A stretch of DNA of 64,000 nucleotides from Bacillota bacterium (GTDB lineage: Bacteria; Bacillota; Clostridia; Oscillospirales; Acutalibacteraceae): NCBI GenBank assembly GCA_023458755.1, contig JAEWYE010000076.1:1-64000 (forward strand), written 5' to 3'. Below the pieces are notes generated by a model. That model had not been told where the DNA came from and did no database searches. It saw nothing but the letters and a program-made list of their open reading frames with translations. Positions 31,446 to 39,644 of this stretch are shown here, one piece after another; position 1 is the first letter of the stretch, and every line of letters starts with the position of its first letter. The position numbers and the translations under genes are program-made.

Positions 31446-33347
31446 TTGAGGCAATCATTCAGGCGGCTTTTTCTCGTCCCGCTGCTTGCTGCCGGGATTC
31501 TGCTGTCCGGCGCTTCGCCCGCGTTCGCGGCCTCCGCTGCGCCGGTTCTGTCGCTGACCGCGATGCCGAATCCGTCCGGAAATTATGTGGCGTTAAACTG
31601 GACGAACAGCGATAAAAGCCAGCCATACAGCTATATGCTCTATTCCAAGTCCGCGCATGAATCGACCTTCCAGAGCATTCCGTCAAAAGAGCATGTGAAT
31701 GTACTCAATATATATCCGGACAAACAAACAGATTCATGGGGCGTGTCCGGCACCGTATCTTTTACAAGCGCCCTTGACGGAAAATCATATACGCTTCTTA
31801 AATCCGCATCCCTCAAAATGTGGATGGAAGCCGCCAATTCAGACAATTTACACGGCTACGGTAAGGGGTTCATATCTGTTGACGCGATTTCTTTTACCGA
31901 TTTCAATGCGAACCCAAACTTTTATTTAAAAGGCTCCAGCGGTTCCTACAAATATGACGTAGTATTCTTTGGCGCTTGGGACGGGTACTCCAATGAGGAT
32001 ATATCGGATTCCACAGAAACGGCAGTTGAAGCTTATGTAAATACCGGGCGTGGACTGTTGATTGGTCACGATACCGCGTCCTGTGCCCCGGAGTTCATGC
32101 ACACGAATTTCAGCAGATTGGCTGAGAAATATGCACATCTGTACGCTTTGGGTGGCTTGAGCCAATATCCCGCTTACGGATATGATCAGGTGACCATCAA
32201 GAAAAAGGGGCTTCTGACCAATTATCCCTGGCCTATCGGCGATGTGGGAACAATCCTGGATACTCCTATGAGCCATTCTTACGGGCAGTTTGCCATGGGC
32301 GACATATGGATGACGTACCTCAGAAATTCGTGGAGCAGTTCCGCCGAAATGAACACCTACAACGGACATTCAGGCACAAACAACTTCTACCTGACCACAT
32401 GGAACAATGTCGCCATGATCCAGACCGGTCACTCAAACTGTGCCGCAACGCCGGATGAGCAAAAAGTACTTGCCAATACCCTGTTTTATCTGGCACAGAT
32501 CACAACCGACACAAGCTGGAACGACCACAAGGGACAGGACTTGGACGCACCGGACAAACCGGTCATTTCCGGCGTCACACATAATTCCGACCGGACGCAG
32601 TACACCGTCAACTATTCTTCGCAGGACAATGCCACCGGGTATCAATATTATGTGGAGGCTTCCGGACAAAACGACGGCGCGAAATACGATTCCCCAGTCA
32701 TATCGATATCCCTAAAAACCGGCATGAAGGGCTATTCCATCGTAGTGGACAACAGCCCCGATACTGTCCCGGACGGAAGTATTACAACTACATCTGGCAG
32801 CTATACCTTCTCCCGCCCGTCCGGCAGCAGGTTTTACATCCATATTGCCGCCGTGGACAATGCCGGAAATATTTCATCAGTCGCTCATTATCCCGTAGAC
32901 GAATTGGTATCCGTGACGCATCCGGTCAGCGTCAGCTATTCCATTGACCCGAACAGTGACACGCCGTTCGCCGCACCTGACATTTCGATCACCAACCATT
33001 CTACTTTTCCCATACGGGTTTCCGTCGAGGGACTGAGAGCGATCTCCGGCATCGGTGACGCCGCCCCCACGTCCTATTCGGACTGGAACAGCCTGACGGC
33101 GGCACAGACCGGAAGTGAGATGGCGCAAGGTGTGGGAATCAGCAAAACAACCGGTTCAGGCTGGACGGCGGTTGACCGGACAACGCCCGTTTACACGGGC
33201 GATCTCGCGTCGGAAGTCCCGTTGGGGATGCTCGGTGCGAACGGAGCGTCCGGGAATCTTGCGCTTACCGCCAAATTTGGTCTGGCATGGGCAAAAGCAA
33301 CGAATGTGTCCCATGAGCTGATATTAAACTTCACGATTACCGATTAA
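31446..33347 (+). CDS. secreted DUF5057-like surface protein with C-terminal shared domain
   Basis: 633 residues with a signal peptide (about 1-28, AFA cleavage). A region with YDVVFFGAWDGYSNEDIS, TGRGLLIGHDTAS and LANTLFYLAQ fits DUF5057-type surface proteins. A fibronectin-like segment follows at about 370-470 (DAPDKPVISGVTHNSD, IHIAAVDNAGNIS). A C-terminal domain of about 150 residues is homologous to the whole secreted part of the 30790 product. The TTG start at 31446 has AAAGGGGG 7 nt upstream; the reading frame opens earlier, but that part lies inside the previous gene. There is no membrane anchor. Probable role: host or mucus binding, or mating-surface contact. Confidence 0.7.
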   Translation: MRQSFRRLFLVPLLAAGILLSGASPAFAASAAPVLSLTAMPNPSGNYVALNWTNSDKSQPYSYMLYSKSAHESTFQSIPSKEHVNVLNIYPDKQTDSWGVSGTVSFTSALDGKSYTLLKSASLKMWMEAANSDNLHGYGKGFISVDAISFTDFNANPNFYLKGSSGSYKYDVVFFGAWDGYSNEDISDSTETAVEAYVNTGRGLLIGHDTASCAPEFMHTNFSRLAEKYAHLYALGGLSQYPAYGYDQVTIKKKGLLTNYPWPIGDVGTILDTPMSHSYGQFAMGDIWMTYLRNSWSSSAEMNTYNGHSGTNNFYLTTWNNVAMIQTGHSNCAATPDEQKVLANTLFYLAQITTDTSWNDHKGQDLDAPDKPVISGVTHNSDRTQYTVNYSSQDNATGYQYYVEASGQNDGAKYDSPVISISLKTGMKGYSIVVDNSPDTVPDGSITTTSGSYTFSRPSGSRFYIHIAAVDNAGNISSVAHYPVDELVSVTHPVSVSYSIDPNSDTPFAAPDISITNHSTFPIRVSVEGLRAISGIGDAAPTSYSDWNSLTAAQTGSEMAQGVGISKTTGSGWTAVDRTTPVYTGDLASEVPLGMLGANGASGNLALTAKFGLAWAKATNVSHELILNFTITD

Positions 33348-33375
33348 GCCGGTCACATGGAAGGGAGTGATACAA

Positions 33376-34251
33376 ATGGCGGTTTTTCGTGTCGAACGGA
33401 CGCGGGACTACACGGTCATGAGCAACCATCACCTGAAAAACAGGGCCTTGTCCCTGAAAGCGAAAGGGCTGCTGTCCGTGATGCTCTCCCTTCCGGACGA
33501 TTGGGATTACACCACGCGGGGCCTTGCCTCCATCTGTCGCGAGGGAGTGGACGCCATCGGAAAAGCGCTCAAGGAGTTGGAAAACGCGGGCTATATGGAG
33601 CGCCGCCAGCTTCGCGGTAAAGACGGGCGCATCACGGACACCGAATACACTATTTACGAACAGCCGCGCAAAATGCCGGGTACGCCTATCCCGGATACGG
33701 ATTCACCAGATACGGAAAAGCCGTATCTGGATACCCCAGATATGGAAAAACCGGATACGGAAAACCCCGCGCAATTAAATACTAAGGGAACTAATATCCC
33801 TAAAAAATCAAATACGTATGGAGCAAATACGTATCAATCCTATCCGTCATGCTTGTCAGATGTGGCACCGGCTGATTCGATGGATGCGACGGATGCCTAC
33901 CGTGAAATCATCAAAGAGAATATTTCCTACGACGTTCTGCGGCAGAAATGCGACCCGGAGCGTCTGGATGAAATCGTGGGCATTATGCTCGACACCGTGT
34001 GCAGTCGGAAAAAGGAAATCCGGATTGCCGGTGAGGACATGTCTGCCGAAACAGTGAAAAGCAGGCTTTTGAAGCTCGACGACAGCCACATCGAATACGT
34101 GCTGGAGTGCCTGGACAAGAACACCACCGATATCCGTAATATTCGAAGCTACATTCTCACCGCGCTGTATCAGGCACCGACCACTATCAGCAGCTATTAT
34201 TCGGCGCTAGTCAATCACGACATGTACGGAAGCGGCCTGCCCGGACGATAA
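33376..34251 (+). CDS. replication initiator (RepA-N-like with DUF6017)
   Basis: A 291-residue protein with an N-terminal winged-helix domain (AVFRVERTRDYTVMSNHHL, ALSLKAKGLLSVMLSLPDDW, TTRGLASICREGVDAIGKAL). A Pro/Thr-rich linker and a C-terminal DUF6017-like helical region follow (DYDVLRQ-like YDVLRQKCDPERLDEIVGIM). This is the standard initiator/helix-turn-helix protein of Tn1549-like elements, allowing theta or rolling replication of the excised form. The linker has a repeated PDTE/PDMEKPD pattern. ATG 33376 has GGGAGTG 6 nt upstream. Confidence 0.75.
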   Translation: MAVFRVERTRDYTVMSNHHLKNRALSLKAKGLLSVMLSLPDDWDYTTRGLASICREGVDAIGKALKELENAGYMERRQLRGKDGRITDTEYTIYEQPRKMPGTPIPDTDSPDTEKPYLDTPDMEKPDTENPAQLNTKGTNIPKKSNTYGANTYQSYPSCLSDVAPADSMDATDAYREIIKENISYDVLRQKCDPERLDEIVGIMLDTVCSRKKEIRIAGEDMSAETVKSRLLKLDDSHIEYVLECLDKNTTDIRNIRSYILTALYQAPTTISSYYSALVNHDMYGSGLPGR

Positions 34252-34308
34252 ATGTCCCTTGCGGGCTGTTTTCATACCCGACAAAAAATCGGAAAGGAGA
34301 ATTTCACC

Positions 34309-34668
34309 ATGAAACGACCCCTCGCATACATCACCGCCCCGTGGGGCGCGGATGAAATGGAAAACACCGAGGACGCGGCGCAATATTGTCGCAAAATTTA
34401 CGACGCGGGCTTTTCGCCCATCTGCCCGGTTCTGTTTCTGTCGCTTTTCCTCAACGACGCCATCCCGCAGGAGCACAAGGACGGCATCGACATCGCCTGC
34501 AACTTTCTGCGCCGTGCTCATGTGCTGGTGGTCTGCGGCAGGAACGTGGACGAAACCGTGAAGAACGACATCGCCACGGCGGAACGGCTGCACATCACCG
34601 CCACCACGCTGGACGGCATACTCACCGTCAAGGGACAGGGTCGGGAAAAAGACGCGGAAAAGGAGTGA
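34309..34668 (+). CDS. DUF4406/DUF7768-like Rossmann protein
   Basis: A 119-residue alpha/beta protein. LAYITAPWGADEMEN, YDAGFSPICPVLFLSLFLND and VLVVCGRNVDETVKNDIATAERLHI fit the nucleoside 2-deoxyribosyltransferase-like DUF4406/DUF7768 pattern common in mobile elements. A nucleotide-binding role is likely but not shown. The ATG follows AAAGGAG. It is part of the rep-to-pcfB run. Confidence 0.6.
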   Translation: MKRPLAYITAPWGADEMENTEDAAQYCRKIYDAGFSPICPVLFLSLFLNDAIPQEHKDGIDIACNFLRRAHVLVVCGRNVDETVKNDIATAERLHITATTLDGILTVKGQGREKDAEKE

Positions 34669-34675
34669 AGATACC

Positions 34676-34888
34676 GTGCCGGACTATCAGAAAATGTACC
34701 ACTCTCTGTTCAACGACGTGACCGATGCCATCTCAAAGCTTCAGCAGGCACAGCAGAAAACCGAGGAAATGTACATGGACAGCAAGGAAACCGTTCTCAC
34801 TCCGTTCCTGAAAAAGAGTGAGGAACAGAAGAATGGCAGGAATCCCTCTCCCACAAAGAAAAAGCCGCCCTCTCACGACGAACGGTGA
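34676..34888 (+). CDS. small helical protein of the transfer region
   Basis: 70 residues with a GTG start. A helical N-terminal half (YHSLFNDVTDAISKLQQAQQ, KTEEMYMDSKETV) is followed by a Lys/Pro-rich tail. Such short proteins regularly precede pcfB in this element family. The function is unknown. The 3' end contains the 5' arm of the hairpin at 34865-34898. Confidence 0.5.
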   Translation: MPDYQKMYHSLFNDVTDAISKLQQAQQKTEEMYMDSKETVLTPFLKKSEEQKNGRNPSPTKKKPPSHDER

Positions 34889-34898
34889 CGGAGGGCGG
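34865..34898 (+). terminator. hairpin before pcfB
   Basis: CCGCCCTC (34865-34872) pairs with GAGGGCGG (34891-34898) across an 18-nt loop that includes the previous stop codon. It ends 26 nt before the pcfB start. There is no T-tract. Confidence 0.45.
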
Positions 34899-34924
34899 TT
34901 CCCTCATGACAGGAGGTGTTTTGT

Positions 34925-35416
34925 TTGCAGGAAGAAATCGAAAACCGTTCCGTGACGCTCATCATCAGCGGCACGAAGCTCACGGGCCGGGTGCTCAAAG
35001 CGGCGATTGCCAAATATATGACCCACCGAAAGGAGAAGAAAAACGCCAAGGCCCGCGCCGGTCCCGTGATCCCCCACGGCAGGCAGACGGTGAAACAGCT
35101 CGTCGGGCAGAACGCGGGCGTATCCAATATCGAGATCACCGACAGCAACATCCGTTCCTTTGACCGCGTGGCGCGGAAATACGGCGTGGACTACGCCTTA
35201 AAAAAGGACCGCAGCGTATCGCCGCCAAAATATCTTGTCTTTTTCAAGGCGCGGGATGCGGACGCGCTTACCGCCGCTTTCACCGAGTTCACGGCGAAAA
35301 CGGTAAACCGGACGAAAAAGCCATCCGTTCTCACTCGGCTCCGGCAGTTCAAAGAACTGGTCAAAGCGAATACCGTTGACCGTGTGAGGCACAAGGAACA
35401 GGAGCGGGCGCGATGA
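34925..35416 (+). CDS. PcfB-family conjugation protein (DUF3801)
   Basis: A 163-residue cytoplasmic protein. A helical start (SVTLIISGTKLTGRVLKAAI) and a basic middle lead to VKQLVGQNAGVSNIEITDSNIRSFDRVARKYGVDYAL, the PcfB/DUF3801 signature. In pCF10 PcfB is part of the relaxosome-coupling protein handover. The TTG start at 34925 follows AGGAGGTG. The stop overlaps the virD4 ATG (ATGA), so both are made together. Confidence 0.78.
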   Translation: MQEEIENRSVTLIISGTKLTGRVLKAAIAKYMTHRKEKKNAKARAGPVIPHGRQTVKQLVGQNAGVSNIEITDSNIRSFDRVARKYGVDYALKKDRSVSPPKYLVFFKARDADALTAAFTEFTAKTVNRTKKPSVLTRLRQFKELVKANTVDRVRHKEQERAR

Positions 35417-37203
35417 GTGAGAAAACAAAAAAGCTGTTTCTGATGAATCTGCCGTACCTCTTCGTCGCTCTGTTTGCCACCAAGTTCGGGCAGGCGTGGC
35501 GGCTGGCCGCAGGCACGGACGCTTCGGGGAAGCTCCTGCACCTGATGGATGGCCTCACCACCGCGTTTTCCTCTACGCTGCCGAGCTTTTATCCGGCTGA
35601 TTTGGCTGTGGGCGCCCTTCTTGCCGCCGCCCTCCGGCTGGCGGTCTATTTTAAGGGCCGGAACGCCAAGAAATTCCGCAAAAACGTGGAATACGGCTCG
35701 GCCCGCTGGGGCAAGGCCGAGGACATCAAACCGTACATCGATTCTGTTTTTGAAAACAACGTCATTCTCACGCAGACGGAACGGCTTACTATGAACAGCC
35801 GACCGAAAGACCCCAAGACGTCCCGGAACAAAAACGTGCTGGTCGTCGGCGGCTCCGGTTCCGGCAAGACGCGGTTTTTTATCAAGCCGAACCTGATGCA
35901 GTGCGATTCCAAAGATTATCCGGTGAGCTTCGTTGTCACGGACCCAAAAGGCAGCATCGTCGTGGAGTGCGGAAATCTGCTGCGGCGCAGGGGCTACCGC
36001 ATCAAAATCCTCAATACCATCAACTTCAAAAAGTCGATGCACTACAATCCCTTCGCGTACATTCACTCAGAAAAAGACATTTTGAAGCTGGTCACGGCGC
36101 TTATTACCAACACCAAGGGCGAGGGCAAGGAAGGAGATGATTTTTGGGTAAAAGCCGAGACTCTCCTTTATACGGCGCTCATCGGTTACATCCACTATGA
36201 GGCCCCGGTCGAGGAACAGAATTTCACAACACTGATCGAATTTATCAACGCTTCGGAGGTTCGGGAAGATGATGAGGAATTCAAAAATCCCGTGGATCTC
36301 ATGTTTGAGGCGCTGGAAAAAGAAAAACCAAATCACTTCGCTGTCCGGCAATATAAGAAATACAAGTTGGCGGCGGGCAAAACAGCAAAATCGATCCTTA
36401 TTTCCTGCGGTGCAAGAATGGCACCATTCGACATTCAGGAGCTTCGGGATCTGACGGCCTACGACGAATTGGAGCTGGACACGCTGGGCGACCGGAGAAC
36501 CGCCCTATTCATCATCATCTCAGATACGGACGACACCTTTAATTTTTTAGTTTCGATGGCCTATACACAGCTTTTCAACCTGTTATGCGAAAAGGCCGAC
36601 GACGTGTACGGCGGGCGCTTGCCCATCCATGTCCGGTGCCTGCTTGACGAATTTGCCAACATCGGGCAAATTCCCAAGTTTGAAAAGCTGATCGCCACCA
36701 TCCGAAGCCGCGAAATTTCGGCCTGCCTTGTTTTGCAGGCGCAGAGCCAGCTCAAGGCCCTTTACAAAGACAACGCCGACACGATTATCGGCAACTGCGA
36801 CAGCGCCATCTTCCTCGGCGGCAAGGAGCGCACGACCCTGAAAGAACTGACCGAGTCTCTTGGGAAAGAGACGATTGACACCTACAACACCGGCGAAAGC
36901 CGGGGCCGCGAGGTTTCCCACAGCCTCAATTATCAAAAATTGGGGAAGGATTTAGCTTCGGTCGATGAACTGTCCGTTCTCGACGGCGGCAAATGTATCC
37001 TTCAACTTCGCGGTGTCCGGCCTTTCCTTTCGGACAAGTACGACATCACAAAGCATCCGAACTACAAGTACCTGTCCGACTATGATCCCCGCAACGCTTT
37101 CCATATTGAGAAGTTTCTGTCCACCAAATTAAAACCGAAACCGGACGATGTGTTCAACACGTATTCCGTTGACCTCTCCGGGGAACCCAAAGCCGCAGAA
37201 TAG
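35413..37203 (+). CDS. VirD4-type coupling protein
   Basis: A 596-residue type IV coupling ATPase that links relaxosome and mating channel. Two membrane segments lie at the N-terminus (about 12-30 and 50-75). Walker A is VVGGSGSGKTRFFIKP (about 143-158), Walker B is HVRCLLDEFANIG and a later DSAIFLGGKERTTLKELTESLGKET follows. It is the only coupling protein in the window, so it may serve both relaxases. It overlaps pcfB by 4 nt. The end of the gene carries a hairpin with T-tract. Confidence 0.92.
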   Translation: MSEKTKKLFLMNLPYLFVALFATKFGQAWRLAAGTDASGKLLHLMDGLTTAFSSTLPSFYPADLAVGALLAAALRLAVYFKGRNAKKFRKNVEYGSARWGKAEDIKPYIDSVFENNVILTQTERLTMNSRPKDPKTSRNKNVLVVGGSGSGKTRFFIKPNLMQCDSKDYPVSFVVTDPKGSIVVECGNLLRRRGYRIKILNTINFKKSMHYNPFAYIHSEKDILKLVTALITNTKGEGKEGDDFWVKAETLLYTALIGYIHYEAPVEEQNFTTLIEFINASEVREDDEEFKNPVDLMFEALEKEKPNHFAVRQYKKYKLAAGKTAKSILISCGARMAPFDIQELRDLTAYDELELDTLGDRRTALFIIISDTDDTFNFLVSMAYTQLFNLLCEKADDVYGGRLPIHVRCLLDEFANIGQIPKFEKLIATIRSREISACLVLQAQSQLKALYKDNADTIIGNCDSAIFLGGKERTTLKELTESLGKETIDTYNTGESRGREVSHSLNYQKLGKDLASVDELSVLDGGKCILQLRGVRPFLSDKYDITKHPNYKYLSDYDPRNAFHIEKFLSTKLKPKPDDVFNTYSVDLSGEPKAAE

Positions 37204-37219
37204 CGGCTTTTCTTTTTTT
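37191..37219 (+). terminator. terminator at the end of virD4
   Basis: AGCCGC (37191-37196) and GCGGCT (37203-37208) flank the stop codon, with T-runs to 37219. It lies 25 nt before the Maff2 start, so genes downstream need read-through or another promoter. Confidence 0.6.
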
Positions 37220-37244
37220 CAAAATCAGAATTGGAGGTAGTATT

Positions 37245-37460
37245 ATGAGTTTCTTTCATTCCGCAATCGGCGTTCTCCAGACCCTCGTGATCGCCCTCGG
37301 CGCGGGCCTTGCCATTTGGGGCGCAATCAACCTTCTGGAAGGTTACGGCAACGACAATCCGGGAGCAAAAAGTCAAGGTATTAAACAGCTCATGGCGGGC
37401 GGCGGCGTAGCCCTGATCGGCATTACGCTGGTTCCGCTGCTCTCTAACCTTTTCGGCTGA
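37245..37460 (+). CDS. Maff2-family VirB2-like pilin/channel subunit
   Basis: A 71-residue small membrane protein with two hydrophobic helices (FHSAIGVLQTLVIALGAGLAIWG and LMAGGGVALIGITLVPLLS) joined by a basic/Gly turn. This is the Maff2/VirB2-like subunit of Tn1549-type transfer systems. The length and place before virB6 are standard. A good ribosome site (GGAGG) precedes it. Confidence 0.8.
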   Translation: MSFFHSAIGVLQTLVIALGAGLAIWGAINLLEGYGNDNPGAKSQGIKQLMAGGGVALIGITLVPLLSNLFG

Positions 37461-37481
37461 TGCCGACGCCAAAACACTCCG

Positions 37482-37499
37482 TGCCCCCACGAATGGGGG
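37482..37499 (+). terminator. hairpin before virB6
   Basis: GCCCCCA (37482-37488) pairs with TGGGGGC (37493-37499) around CGAA. It ends 23 nt before the TTG start. There is no T-tract. Confidence 0.5.
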
Positions 37500-37522
37500 C
37501 GCGGGAAAGGAGGTGATGTCGC

Positions 37523-38392
37523 TTGGATTTTATCAAGCAGCAGATTACCGAATGGCTGAAAGAAATACTCGTCGGCGGCATCATGAACAACCTGTCGGGC
37601 ATGTTTGACAACGTAAACAGTCAGGTCGGGCAGATCGCCTCTCAGGTGGGAACGACGCCGCAGGCGTGGAACACCGGCATTTACAACATGATACGAACCC
37701 TGTCGGAAAACGTCATGATGCCCATCGCGGGCCTGATCCTCGCGTTCGTCATGACACTGGAGCTGATCCAGATCATCACCGACAAAAACAATTTTCACGA
37801 CATCGAAATCGCCGTTTTTTTTCGGTGGATTTTCAAAACGGCCTGCGCCATCCTTATCGTGACCAACACATGGAATATCGTCATGGGCATATTCGACGTG
37901 GCGCAGAGCGTGGTCAACAGCGCGGCAGGAATCATCGTTTCCGACACGTCCATCGACATCAGTTCCGTCACGGCAAACCTTCAGACGCGGCTCATGGCAA
38001 TGGACCTCGGTCCCCTGTTCGGACTGTGGTTCCAGAGCATTTTCGTGGGCTTTACCATGTGGGCGCTCACGATCTGCATTTTCATCATCGTGTATGGGAG
38101 GATGATAGAGATCTATTTAGCCACCTCTATAGCGCCGATCCCGATGGCAACGATGCTCAACCGGGAGTCGGGCGGCATGGGGCAGAACTATCTTCGTTCC
38201 CTGTTTGCGCTCGGCTTTCAGGGCTTTCTCATCATCGTCTGCGTAGCGATTTACGCCGTTCTTGTAAAAAGCATCAGCGTGAGCACGGACATCAGCAAAG
38301 CGATCTGGACGTGCATGGGCTACACGGTGCTGCTGTGTTTCACGCTTTTCAAAACCGGAAGCCTCGCAAAATCCATCTTCAACGCACATTAA
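37523..38392 (+). CDS. VirB6-like conjugation channel protein
   Basis: A 289-residue polytopic membrane protein. An amphipathic start is followed by about five to six hydrophobic helices (MMPIAGLILAFVMTLELIQII, LWFQSIFVGFTMWALTICIFIIV, FQGFLIIVCVAIYAVLV). It matches the VirB6/TrbL position in Tn1549-like operons (CD1112-type). The TTG start follows AAAGGAGGTG. The next backbone gene, prgI, is separated by a minus-strand cargo gene. Confidence 0.78.
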   Translation: MDFIKQQITEWLKEILVGGIMNNLSGMFDNVNSQVGQIASQVGTTPQAWNTGIYNMIRTLSENVMMPIAGLILAFVMTLELIQIITDKNNFHDIEIAVFFRWIFKTACAILIVTNTWNIVMGIFDVAQSVVNSAAGIIVSDTSIDISSVTANLQTRLMAMDLGPLFGLWFQSIFVGFTMWALTICIFIIVYGRMIEIYLATSIAPIPMATMLNRESGGMGQNYLRSLFALGFQGFLIIVCVAIYAVLVKSISVSTDISKAIWTCMGYTVLLCFTLFKTGSLAKSIFNAH

Positions 38393-38419
38393 AAGCTCAA
38401 GGCGGAAAGCCTTGAGCTT
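38393..38419 (+). terminator. hairpin after virB6
   Basis: AAGCTCAAGGC (38393-38403) and GCCTTGAGCTT (38409-38419) form a perfect 11-bp stem with loop GGAAA, directly after the stop codon. No T-tract follows here. The T-run at 39153-39159, just before prgI, may be its original partner before the acetyltransferase gene was inserted. Confidence 0.6.
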
Positions 38420-38477
38420 GGTAAATAAATTTTCACTTCCAGTTATGACCATAATCTTTCCCCAAATTGGGATTTGT

Positions 38478-39002
38478 CTATTTCATTACTTTTTCAAAGC
38501 GAAACATCCCGTCAAAGTATTCATTGCCGGTGAATTCAACCGATTCATCTGGGTCATTCGGGTCGGGATGATACTTATTGAAGAACTCCACAATGTGAAA
38601 TCCGCAACGGTTTACATAGAAATGAATATTACGCTTTTCAAAATAAGGTGTGCAGGTTTCCCAGACTTTTGTTTCTGGGTAGAGATTTTCAATAGATTTC
38701 CAGATGGCTTGCCCAATTCCACGGCTGTGAACACCATTTTTTACATATAAAAAGTCCAGATGATTGTGCTGTGTTTCACTATCTATCACCAAAATTGCTC
38801 CGCCGACAATCTCTCCATCAACGATTGCTTCATAAGCAACTGCACCTTTCGATGAAAGAGAATGGTTTATATGACCCTCCGGTAAAATCTCTTCATCCAT
38901 TGCCCCGAAGCTATCTTCTGCGCCTTGCTGAAAAGCCGATTGCATATCTTTCTTGAACTGTGCTATATCGTTTTCCCGCAACGGTATAATTTTAATATTC
39001 AT
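38478..39002 (-). CDS. GNAT-family acetyltransferase (cargo)
   Basis: A 174-residue N-acetyltransferase. The acetyl-CoA site is [21 protein letters not shown] (R/Q-x-x-G-x-G/A type), with LDFLYV before it and the common [20 protein letters not shown] end. It acetylates an unknown amine; resistance to an aminoglycoside or another toxin is one possibility. Minus-strand, AT-rich and inserted between virB6 and prgI, it is clearly cargo. ATG 39002 has GGAG 9 nt upstream. Confidence 0.8.
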   Translation of the reverse strand: MNIKIIPLRENDIAQFKKDMQSAFQQGAEDSFGAMDEEILPEGHINHSLSSKGAVAYEAIVDGEIVGGAILVIDSETQHNHLDFLYVKNGVHSRGIGQAIWKSIENLYPETKVWETCTPYFEKRNIHFYVNRCGFHIVEFFNKYHPDPNDPDESVEFTGNEYFDGMFRFEKVMK

Positions 39003-39185
39003 ATTTTCTTTCTCCAGCAACTTCCGGTTTGTCGTTATACCGGATTATATAAATAATCTACACTTCAAATTTTGGCTTACCAATAGCAAGTTTGTTTTTA
39101 ACTAGTATATCATACTCGTTTATATCTTTCCATTCTCACCATACCAATGGAGATTTTTTTGCACTTTTATAAGGAGAGTGATTCA

Positions 39186-39644
39186 ATGGCCTATGTTCCC
39201 GTACCCAAGGACTTAACCGCCGTGAAAACGAAGGTCCTGTTCAATTTAACAAAACGGCAGCTTATCTGTTTCAGCGGCGGCGCGCTTGTTGGCGTACCGC
39301 TTTTCTTTTTGCTCAAGGGGCCTGCGGATTTCAGCGCTGGAGTCGCATCCCTCTGCATGGTGCTCGTGATGCTGCCGTTTTTCCTGATGGCCGTCTACGA
39401 GAAAAACGGTCTGCCGATGGAAAAAATCGTCCGCAACATTGCCCGTGTGCTGTTTCTCCGGCCAAAGCAGCGGCCCTATCAGACCAACAATTTTTATGCC
39501 GTGCTCGCGCGGCAAAGTAAGCTCGACAAGGAGGTGCATCAGATTGTCGGTAAAAAAGCAAAAAACGGCCGCAAAGCGGTCGTTATCCCGCGCCGAGAGG
39601 CATCAGATCGAAACCGCCGCCGCAAAGGCCTGGCAGACCGATAA
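39186..39644 (+). CDS. PrgI-family conjugation protein
   Basis: A 152-residue membrane protein with the PrgI core: YVPVPKDLTAVKTKVLFNLTKRQLICFSGGALVGVPLFFLL, a second helix, then a basic cytoplasmic tail with RPYQTNNFYAVLARQ. It acts as the VirB3-like partner of VirB4. The start follows AAGGAGAG. Its last 101 nt overlap the virB4 start in another frame. Confidence 0.82.
   Translation: MAYVPVPKDLTAVKTKVLFNLTKRQLICFSGGALVGVPLFFLLKGPADFSAGVASLCMVLVMLPFFLMAVYEKNGLPMEKIVRNIARVLFLRPKQRPYQTNNFYAVLARQSKLDKEVHQIVGKKAKNGRKAVVIPRREASDRNRRRKGLADR

Noticed and set aside
37666..38415. 249-codon plus ORF in another frame of virB6
   Set aside because: It is His/Arg-rich and hydrophilic, a typical GC-rich shadow of a membrane protein gene.
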